From Denitrificimonas halotolerans (GTDB lineage Bacteria > Pseudomonadota > Gammaproteobacteria > Pseudomonadales > Pseudomonadaceae), in contig NZ_JAXIVU010000031.1 in the NCBI RefSeq assembly GCF_034259425.1, forward strand, positions 1 to 10,064: a DNA stretch of 10,064 nucleotides, written 5' to 3'. Positions 5,334 through 10,064 of the stretch are shown in pieces (position 1 is the stretch's first letter; each line of letters begins with the position of its first letter). A program made the position numbers and the translations under genes. The notes below the pieces were generated by a model. The model was given only the letters and a program-made list of their open reading frames with translations. It searched no databases and was not told the origin of the DNA.

Positions 5334-7367
5334 ATGAGTTATCAGGTTTTAGCCCGCAAATGGCGTCCACGTTCGTTTCGTGAAATGGTTGGGCAAGCTC
5401 ACGTTTTAAAAGCCTTGATCAATGCTCTTGATCATCAACGTTTGCACCATGCTTATTTGTTCACGGGAACTCGCGGTGTGGGAAAAACCACCATTGCACG
5501 GATTATGGCCAAGTGCTTGAACTGTGAGCAAGGCATCAGTTCGACACCTTGTGGTGTTTGTTCAGTGTGTACTGAGATTGATGAGGGGCGTTTTGTTGAT
5601 CTGATTGAGGTCGACGCTGCCAGTAAAACCAAGGTGGAAGACACCCGCGAAATGTTGGATAACGTGCAGTATATGCCAACTCGCGGCCGTTATAAGGTTT
5701 ACCTGATTGACGAAGTACATATGTTGTCGACCAGCTCCTTTAATGCCTTATTGAAGACGCTGGAGGAGCCACCTCCATATGTTAAGTTCATTCTGGCAAC
5801 CACCGACCCGCAAAAGCTGCCAGCAACGGTTCTATCTCGCTGCTTACAGTTTTCTCTAAAAAACATTGCGCCTGAACCGATTGTGGGACATTTGAAAAAT
5901 GTGCTCAATAGCGAAAACATACCATTTGAGGATGGCGCGTTGTGGTTGCTTGGTCGTGCTGCGGACGGCTCCATGCGTGATGCTATGAGCCTTACTGATC
6001 AGGCTGTGTCTTTTGGTGATGGCAGTGTCATGGTGGAAGATGTCCGAGCAATGCTAGGGACACTTGATCAAGGTCAGATCTATGGTGTACTAAAAGCGCT
6101 GTTAGCGGGGGATGCTCGTGCTGCCTTAGCGGCTACAGCACATTTGGCTGAACACGGCCCAGACTGGGCTGGCGTGCTCGCAGAAATTTTGAACGCTTTG
6201 CACCGCATTGCTATCGCTCAACTGATGCCCGATGCCATTGATAATGGTCAGGGTGACCGTGAACAAGTACTAGAGTTAGCTGCTCAAGTGCCCCCAGAAG
6301 ACATTCAGTTTTATTATCAGTTAGGGTTGATTGGTCGTCGTGATTTGCCTTTAGCACCGGATCCGCGCGATGGTTTTGAAATGATATTGTTGCGCATGTT
6401 GGCTTTTCGACCGGCTGATTTACCCGGTGCGCCACCGAGCACAACATTGATTCAGGAGCAGTTAGCGGAAAAAAACACAACTGTGGTGCCGACTCCCGTC
6501 CCATCAGCAATCTCTAAGCCAGCTGCGGAGCAGGAGGTTGCAGCGGTAACGCAGACAGGGCATGTAGGCGAGGGATCTGCTGTAGTTGTTCAGCCAGAGG
6601 TTGGTGCTAAGTCTGTTTCAGCTCTTAAGTCCATAGAAGAGATACATGCGCCCTGGGAAGATGTACCACCAAGTATAGAGGGTACTGGAGCTCGATCAGC
6701 TGAGCTTAGTGCGTCCAGATCGGACTTGCAGCCTTCGGCAGCAGAGTCCGATTTTTCTCGGATACCAGTGGTCAGCGATGATGTTTTCCAGACAGATGAG
6801 GTACCTTATTCTGATGCTGATTATGCTCAAGCTTTTTCTGCTGATTTAGATGATGACGCACACCTTGACGCTGCACAGTTTGAAAACTATGCAGAGCTAC
6901 CCAGATTCAGTGATGATGAGGTAGAGTTATTGCAAGGGGCAAATGGCACTGTTGATTTAAAACAGCATATTCCTCCAGCCTCGGGGTTAGCAGCAGAGTG
7001 GCAAAATGTATTTTTACAGTTGAATTTAGCTGGCATGGCCCAAAATATTGCAGCTAATACTGTATTAGTTGAGAAAAAATCAGACTCTTGGCTTTTACAT
7101 TTAGATCCTAATCACAGTGCTTTATTTAATAAAACTCAACAAAAACGCATTAATGATGCAATCAATACTGTGTTAGGCGTAGAAATTGAACTACATATTG
7201 AGTTACAAGAGCCGGAGCAAGAAACCCCAGCTTTAGCGTTGATTCGTCAACAAGCAAAGCGTCAGCATGAAGCTGAGGCTGCAATTCATGCTGATCCGGT
7301 GGTGTTACAGTTGATGGATACTTTTGGCGCGACGATTAGCGCTAATAGCATTGAACCCCTAGACTAG
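5334..7367 (+). CDS. dnaX: DNA polymerase III subunits tau and (by predicted frameshift) gamma
   Basis: DnaX is the ATPase of the clamp loader. The full-length tau form also joins the core polymerases to the DnaB helicase. The ATG at 5334 gives the conserved beginning MSYQVLARKWRP and 677 residues; an in-frame TTG at 5325 is less likely. Walker A GTRGVGKT is at 45-52; zinc ligands are Cys64, Cys73, Cys76 and Cys79; Walker B LIDEVH is at 124-129; sensor 1 lies near ATT 155-157; and the arginine finger is in SRC, 168-170. Domain III ends near residue 364. A linker of low complexity, rich in Ser, Ala and acidic residues, runs from about 365 to 550. The C-terminal tau domain that binds the polymerase alpha subunit follows (about 555-677). 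A slippery heptamer at codons 379-381 suggests a 394-residue gamma form. The gap to ybaB is 20 bases. Confidence 0.97.
   Translation: MSYQVLARKWRPRSFREMVGQAHVLKALINALDHQRLHHAYLFTGTRGVGKTTIARIMAKCLNCEQGISSTPCGVCSVCTEIDEGRFVDLIEVDAASKTKVEDTREMLDNVQYMPTRGRYKVYLIDEVHMLSTSSFNALLKTLEEPPPYVKFILATTDPQKLPATVLSRCLQFSLKNIAPEPIVGHLKNVLNSENIPFEDGALWLLGRAADGSMRDAMSLTDQAVSFGDGSVMVEDVRAMLGTLDQGQIYGVLKALLAGDARAALAATAHLAEHGPDWAGVLAEILNALHRIAIAQLMPDAIDNGQGDREQVLELAAQVPPEDIQFYYQLGLIGRRDLPLAPDPRDGFEMILLRMLAFRPADLPGAPPSTTLIQEQLAEKNTTVVPTPVPSAISKPAAEQEVAAVTQTGHVGEGSAVVVQPEVGAKSVSALKSIEEIHAPWEDVPPSIEGTGARSAELSASRSDLQPSAAESDFSRIPVVSDDVFQTDEVPYSDADYAQAFSADLDDDAHLDAAQFENYAELPRFSDDEVELLQGANGTVDLKQHIPPASGLAAEWQNVFLQLNLAGMAQNIAANTVLVEKKSDSWLLHLDPNHSALFNKTQQKRINDAINTVLGVEIELHIELQEPEQETPALALIRQQAKRQHEAEAAIHADPVVLQLMDTFGATISANSIEPLD
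6454..6517 (+). promoter_or_regulatory. Predicted programmed -1 frameshift signal in dnaX (gamma subunit)
   Basis: A_AAA_AAC at 6470-6476 lies in the dnaX frame as a perfect X_XXY_YYZ heptamer. A Shine-Dalgarno-like AGGAG at 6454-6458 precedes it by 11 bases; the E. coli dnaX site has a similar AGGGAG about 10 bases before A_AAA_AAG. After a -1 shift, translation adds 13 residues and stops at TAA 6515-6517, giving 394 residues with domains I-III only. A downstream stem (TGGTG with CATCA, about 6484-6507) is short and weak. The run has seven A residues, so slippage by RNA polymerase is another route. Confidence 0.55.
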
Positions 7368-7387
7368 ATACGTATAAGGATACTTAA

Positions 7388-7711
7388 ATGAAAGGTGGTA
7401 TGGCTGGCCTGATGAAACAGGCGCAACAAATGCAAGAAAAAATGCAAAAAATGCAAGAAGAACTAGCTAACGCGGAGGTTACCGGAGAGTCTGGAGCTGG
7501 TTTGGTCAGCATTGTAATGACAGGTCGTCACGATGTGCGTCGTGTTAATATCGATGATAGTTTATTGCAAGAAGATAAAGAAATTCTTGAAGACTTAATT
7601 GCGGCAGCAGTGAATGATGCAGTACGTAAAGTTGAGAAAAATAGTCAAGAAGGTATGGCCGGTATGACAGAGGGACTGCAATTGCCTCCTGGTTTTAAAA
7701 TGCCGTTTTAA
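7388..7711 (+). CDS. ybaB: YbaB/EbfC family nucleoid-associated protein
   Basis: A small dimeric DNA-binding protein of the YbaB/EbfC family, which coats DNA and influences nucleoid structure; its precise role is poorly defined. The 107 residues match the family (about 105-110). The N-terminus is a helix rich in Met, Gln, Lys and Glu (about 10-30, with a repeated MQ(E/K)KMQ pattern), followed by the central beta strands with VTGESGAGLVSIVMTGRHDVRRV and a C-terminal helix ending in a Gly/Met-rich tail, LQLPPGFKMPF. The ATG at 7388 has AAGGA at 7376-7380 with seven-base spacing. Co-transcription with dnaX, 20 bases upstream, is almost certain. The usual next gene, recR, follows here only after a strong hairpin. 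Confidence 0.95.
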   Translation: MKGGMAGLMKQAQQMQEKMQKMQEELANAEVTGESGAGLVSIVMTGRHDVRRVNIDDSLLQEDKEILEDLIAAAVNDAVRKVEKNSQEGMAGMTEGLQLPPGFKMPF

Positions 7712-7722
7712 GCATTACCTCC

Positions 7723-7763
7723 GTAAGCAGGGCGCTCTTGGGTGTCCTGCTTACCTTCTTTCT
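7723..7763 (+). terminator. Strong hairpin between ybaB and recR, probable intrinsic terminator or attenuator
   Basis: GTAAGCAGG at 7723-7731 pairs perfectly with CCTGCTTAC at 7746-7754. The stem can continue inward by four more pairs, including two G-U, to a six-base loop (7736-7741). A pyrimidine tail CTTCTTTCT (7755-7763) follows, T-rich but interrupted by C. It is expected to end or attenuate transcripts from dnaX-ybaB before recR. It could also be a processing site. Confidence 0.6.
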
Positions 7764-7776
7764 ACAGCTTCTGTAG
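7762..7776 (+). repeat. Small inverted repeat CTACAG-CTT-CTGTAG
   Basis: A perfect six-base inverted repeat with a three-base centre follows directly after the tail of the larger hairpin and lies 44 bases upstream of recR. It could form a second small stem in the recR leader or act as an operator. Confidence 0.35.
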
Positions 7777-7797
7777 AGTACCTCCTCGTTTAATTCT

Positions 7798-7809
7798 CTT
7801 AATATTAAG
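7798..7809. repeat. 12-bp AT-rich palindrome in recR upstream region
   Basis: CTTAATATTAAG reads the same on both strands and ends ten bases before the recR start codon. It contains possible -10-like hexamers (TAATAT, TATTAA), but no recognisable -35 box is present at the right distance. No Shine-Dalgarno sequence is seen before recR, so this segment must accommodate whatever starts recR translation. Confidence 0.35.
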
Positions 7810-7819
7810 CTGAAACGTT

Positions 7820-8419
7820 ATGTCATTTAGTCCCTTAATTCGTCAATTGATTGATGCTTTTCGTGTATTGCCGGGAGTAGGGCAAAAAACAGCCCAACGC
7901 ATGGCGTTGCAATTACTTGAACGAGATCGCAGTGGTGGTCAGCGCTTAGCTCAGGCATTAACTGCTGCAATGGAGGGAGTGGGGTATTGTCACTCTTGTC
8001 GCAGCTTGAGTGAGGAGGAAGTGTGTCATATATGCAGTGATGTTCGGCGTGATGAAGCTTTGCTGTGTGTCGTGCAGGGGCCAGTGGATGTTTTTGCTGT
8101 AGAGCAAACTGGTTATCGTGGTCAGTACTTTGTTTTGAAAGGTCACTTGTCACCACTGGATGGTTTAGGGCCAGAACACATTGGGATTCCTGAGCTTATT
8201 ACTCGTATTAACAAAGGTAATTTCACCGAAGTGATTTTAGCCACTAACCCTACGGTAGAGGGAGAAGCTACGGCGCATTACATTGCTCAGGTTTTAGCTG
8301 ACAAAGATCTATCTATTTCACGCTTAGCTCATGGTATGCCGTTGGGTGGAGAGCTAGAGATGGTCGATGGAGGCACTTTAAGTCATGCTTTTGCTGGGCG
8401 TAGACCTATAGTGTTTTAA
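7820..8419 (+). CDS. recR: Recombination mediator protein RecR
   Basis: RecR works with RecF and RecO to load RecA onto gapped single-stranded DNA in recombinational repair. The 199 residues match the usual length of about 200. The helix-hairpin-helix region LPGVGQKTAQRMA is at 17-29. The zinc finger uses Cys57, Cys60, Cys69 and Cys72. The Toprim domain runs from about 80 to 175, with ATNPTVEGEAT at 141-151 carrying its acidic residue and RLAHGMPLGGELE at 168-180 being the family's conserved segment. The start ATG 7820 is set by the conserved N-terminus, although no Shine-Dalgarno sequence precedes it. The gene is 108 bases from ybaB, longer than the close spacing common for this pair, with a hairpin between them. 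It is convergent with mscS, 49 bases apart. Confidence 0.97.
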   Translation: MSFSPLIRQLIDAFRVLPGVGQKTAQRMALQLLERDRSGGQRLAQALTAAMEGVGYCHSCRSLSEEEVCHICSDVRRDEALLCVVQGPVDVFAVEQTGYRGQYFVLKGHLSPLDGLGPEHIGIPELITRINKGNFTEVILATNPTVEGEATAHYIAQVLADKDLSISRLAHGMPLGGELEMVDGGTLSHAFAGRRPIVF

Positions 8420-8468
8420 GCATAAATCCAGTGCCTCCAGAGCACAAGAAACGTGCTGACCGTGTACG

Positions 8469-9872
8469 CTATTTCGTGAGCAGGTTTTCCTGGGTTTCCG
8501 GTAGATTGCCTTTGGATTGTTGTTCTCGCATCTCTACTGTTTCATTTGACAAGTTGCCTTCACTGGGCGTCGTATTGCTATTCTCGTCTGTGGCGGGCGC
8601 CTGCCCAGCGTCGTTTTTCGATTCATGTTTAACTTGTGTGGCGTTCGACGTCTGAATAATGGGAACGCCCTTGGGGAAAATTACTTCGCGCGCGGAATCA
8701 GGAAGCTCGATACCGGCTTTAATGAGTGCGTTCTTGGTCTGGCGCAACAAGGCCGAATTGATTTTGTTAGGCGAGTAAGTGTTGCTGTCGAACCAGTAAT
8801 AGACGCGCAAATCCACGGTTGCTGGGCCTAATTCCTCCACTAGAACGAGCGGCTCTGGTGTATCGAGGACGGCAGGGTGCTCCTGCAACACCTTTGCGAT
8901 GAGGGTCTGCGTCTTGGCAGCCGAGGAATCATAACCGATACCGACCGTGAACTCGGCGCGGCGGCTCGGAATGCTGCTGTAATTCTTGATGATGCTCTTA
9001 TAAACGGTAGAGTTGGGGATTTGCACCTGATTGCCGTCAAGCGTGAGCAGAACAGTGCTACGGAAATTCAGGTTCTGCACCACACCTGTGTGCCCGCCGA
9101 CATCGATCAGGTCACCGCTGTGGAAGGGGTTGCGCATGCTTAGCAGGATGCTTGCCAGAAAGTTCTCGGTAATGTCGCGCAGTCCGAAGCCGATGATAAC
9201 GCCGATCAGCCCGGTGCCGCCAAGCACAGTGAGGGCCAGTCGCGTCAACCCTGAAAATTGCAGTACGAAATAGATACCCAGTAGGATGACTGGCACTGCA
9301 AATGCCCGCGCTACAACCGACAGCAGCAGCGGTGATTCGATGCGGCTTGCAAATATTAGCCGAACCGCTAGTGCTATAAGTCTGGCGGTCAGCCATGATG
9401 CCAAGATGACGAGGCCGGCGAGCGCTACCAGTGGCCAGGCCCTGAGTACCCGCCGGTAGAAACTTGTGAATTCTTCACCTGCGCGCACAAAGGTAGAGCT
9501 AACATCGGCACTGGCCTCGATCCGGTTGACGACGGCGACTGTACCTTGCATGTTTTCGGCGAGAGTTCCGGCCCAGGCCCGATGTTCCTGTGTACCAGTC
9601 GTGCCGTCGAGAAATACTATTCCGTCATGCACTGAGACGTGCGCTACATCGAACCATCCGGTTGATTTCAGGATGCGTTGCAAGCGGCTTGCAATTTTTG
9701 CATCGCTTGCTTCGGGAACCACAGTCACGGACTGCTGCGGCGTAGCTGGAGTGACATCTTGCGCCAAAGTAGGCGTCGTACAGGTGATCAGTAGTATGAC
9801 GAATCCTGCGGTGTGCAGCATCCGTAGCAGCACCTTAGGTAACTCAATTTCGCATCGTTGGCTTCCTGACAT
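8469..9872 (-). CDS. BON-domain MscS-type mechanosensitive channel
   Basis: A small-conductance mechanosensitive channel protein predicted to release solutes on osmotic downshock. The frame can start at 9905, but the ATG at 9872 has AGGAG (complement of 9882-9886) nine bases upstream, giving 467 residues. A signal peptide (about 12-37, ending TLA) is followed by a periplasmic BON domain (about 56-122). Transmembrane segments lie at about 147-172 and 182-206, and the glycine-rich pore helix at about 210-240. The MscS beta domain follows, with NPFHSGDLIDVGG (248-260) and VQIPNSTVYKSIIKNYS (283-299), then the cytoplasmic alpha/beta domain to about 400. A polar low-complexity tail (about 405-467), rich in Asn, Glu and Thr, is extra. 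The gene is richer in G+C than its neighbours (38 of 60 bases at 9181-9240; 29 of 60 in recR at 8221-8280) and lies 69 bases from an IS end, so transfer is likely. The exact MscS subfamily is uncertain. Confidence 0.92.
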   Translation of the reverse strand: MSGSQRCEIELPKVLLRMLHTAGFVILLITCTTPTLAQDVTPATPQQSVTVVPEASDAKIASRLQRILKSTGWFDVAHVSVHDGIVFLDGTTGTQEHRAWAGTLAENMQGTVAVVNRIEASADVSSTFVRAGEEFTSFYRRVLRAWPLVALAGLVILASWLTARLIALAVRLIFASRIESPLLLSVVARAFAVPVILLGIYFVLQFSGLTRLALTVLGGTGLIGVIIGFGLRDITENFLASILLSMRNPFHSGDLIDVGGHTGVVQNLNFRSTVLLTLDGNQVQIPNSTVYKSIIKNYSSIPSRRAEFTVGIGYDSSAAKTQTLIAKVLQEHPAVLDTPEPLVLVEELGPATVDLRVYYWFDSNTYSPNKINSALLRQTKNALIKAGIELPDSAREVIFPKGVPIIQTSNATQVKHESKNDAGQAPATDENSNTTPSEGNLSNETVEMREQQSKGNLPETQENLLTK

Positions 9873-9891
9873 TCGTATTTGCTCCTGTGAG

Positions 9892-9936
9892 CGGTGATTG
9901 TCCAATCTGCCTCATCACCGATACTGCGGTTTTATA
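9892..9936 (-). promoter_or_regulatory. Candidate mscS control region: -10 box and inverted repeat next to the IS end
   Basis: On the minus strand TATAAA (complement of 9931-9936) is a possible -10 box. The corresponding -35 position would fall inside the IS end (about 9954-9959, TGTTTT, a weak match). Downstream of it a perfect seven-base inverted repeat, CGGTGAT and ATCACCG (9892-9898 and 9914-9920, 15-base centre), lies between the putative start of transcription and the ribosome-binding site. It could be an operator or a leader stem. Only 69 bases separate the mscS start from the IS. Confidence 0.3.
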
Positions 9937-9941
9937 CATAC

Positions 9942-9967
9942 TGGACTTCCCCTAAAACACTAGACAC
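9942..9967 (+). repeat. Probable left terminal inverted repeat of a second IS3-family element
   Basis: The sequence starts TGGACTTCCCCTAAAACA and continues CTAGACAC, the pattern of IS3-group left ends (TG start, C-run, then an AGACA block). It lies 35 bases before the OrfA Shine-Dalgarno block and start codon region, as expected. The boundary is inferred because the right end is outside the window. Confidence 0.55.
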
Positions 9968-10001
9968 TCCTTAAGTTAGAATAAACCTTTAGGAGAGCAT
10001 C

Positions 10002-10064
10002 ATGGCAAAACCACGTTTTACACCTGAATTCAAAGCTGAGGCCATCAAACAAATAACCGAACGC
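10002..10064 (+). CDS. IS3-family transposase OrfA, N-terminal fragment
   Basis: ATG at 10002 is preceded by AGGAG at 9991-9995 with six-base spacing. The 21 visible codons read Met-Ala-Lys-Pro-Arg-Phe-Thr-Pro-Glu-Phe-Lys-Ala-Glu-Ala-Ile-Lys-Gln. This is the standard beginning of an IS3/IS911-type OrfA helix-turn-helix protein ([K/R].[Y/F][T/S].EFK.EA[V/I]K.). OrfA binds the IS ends and is joined to OrfB by frameshifting to make the active transposase. The remaining sequence lies outside the window, so integrity cannot be judged. Confidence 0.82.
   Translation, partial: MAKPRFTPEFKAEAIKQITER

Larger units (their letters stand above)
9942..10064 (+). mobile_element. Left end of a second IS3-family insertion sequence (cut by window edge)
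   Basis: A terminal-repeat-like sequence is followed by the start of an OrfA gene, and the element continues past the right edge. It is in the same orientation as the IS remnant at the left edge, but the terminal sequences differ in the region beside the terminal TCC(A), including a two-base length difference. The two are therefore probably separate IS3-family members and not the two arms of one composite transposon. Confidence 0.75.

Noticed and set aside
5858..5864. A second in-frame A_AAA_AAC heptamer in dnaX (codons 175-177)
   Set aside because: It lies inside the ATPase core, has no SD-like element upstream, and a -1 shift would stop within a few codons, giving a non-functional fragment. 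It is useful only as a comparison.
7827..8156. 109-codon minus-strand frame opposite recR
   Set aside because: It lies antisense to the conserved HhH, zinc-finger and Toprim coding sequence, with no credible composition or start signal.
8441..8457. AGCAC...GTGCT hairpin after recR
   Set aside because: Five base pairs with no following T-tract; not enough to call a terminator.
9466..9897. 143-codon plus-strand frame opposite mscS
   Set aside because: It is the antisense of a clear BON-MscS coding gene; long antisense frames are common in G+C-rich genes, and the product has no recognisable family.

Overview
The window looks like chromosomal DNA from a gammaproteobacterium, most likely a moderately low-GC relative of Pseudomonas. 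The main evidence is the cluster SRP RNA (ffs) - dnaX - ybaB - recR. It is supported by a proteobacterial type II NADH dehydrogenase and a periplasmic Mo-sulfite dehydrogenase paired with a small c-type cytochrome. Placement at genus level is inference only.

Layout. Positions 1-126 are the right end of an IS3-family insertion sequence: the transposase C-terminus followed by a terminal repeat. A 16-bp perfect palindrome lies just beyond it. Then come ndh (393-1691, +); a TrmH/SpoU-type RNA 2'-O-methyltransferase on the minus strand (1752-2489, TTG start); a roughly 630-base region with two possible very small ORFs; a sulfite dehydrogenase pair (Tat-exported molybdenum subunit 3122-4465 and monohaem cytochrome c 4475-4843); the 4.5S/SRP RNA (about 5092-5206) with its own promoter; dnaX (5334-7367); ybaB (7388-7711); a strong hairpin; and recR (7820-8419). 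On the minus strand is a BON-MscS mechanosensitive channel gene (8469-9872) that is visibly richer in G+C than its neighbours. The window closes with the left end and first 21 codons of a second, different IS3-family element (from 9942).

Function. The left half is respiratory. Ndh feeds electrons from NADH to quinone without pumping protons, and the SorA/SoxC-like enzyme with its cytochrome oxidises sulfite in the periplasm and delivers electrons to the c-type cytochrome pool. The central block handles replication, repair and protein targeting: the DnaX clamp-loader subunit, the nucleoid-associated YbaB, the RecFOR mediator RecR, and the RNA core of the signal recognition particle. The mscS gene is probably accessory DNA brought in or rearranged near an IS.

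The most interesting signal is inside dnaX. An in-frame A_AAA_AAC heptamer at 6470-6476 is preceded, 11 bases upstream, by a Shine-Dalgarno-like AGGAG. This is the arrangement that produces the short gamma subunit in Escherichia coli; here a -1 shift would end at 6517 and give a 394-residue protein. I see no CRISPR array, tRNA, prophage or clearly new multi-gene system. The window is mostly housekeeping genes with IS elements at both edges.
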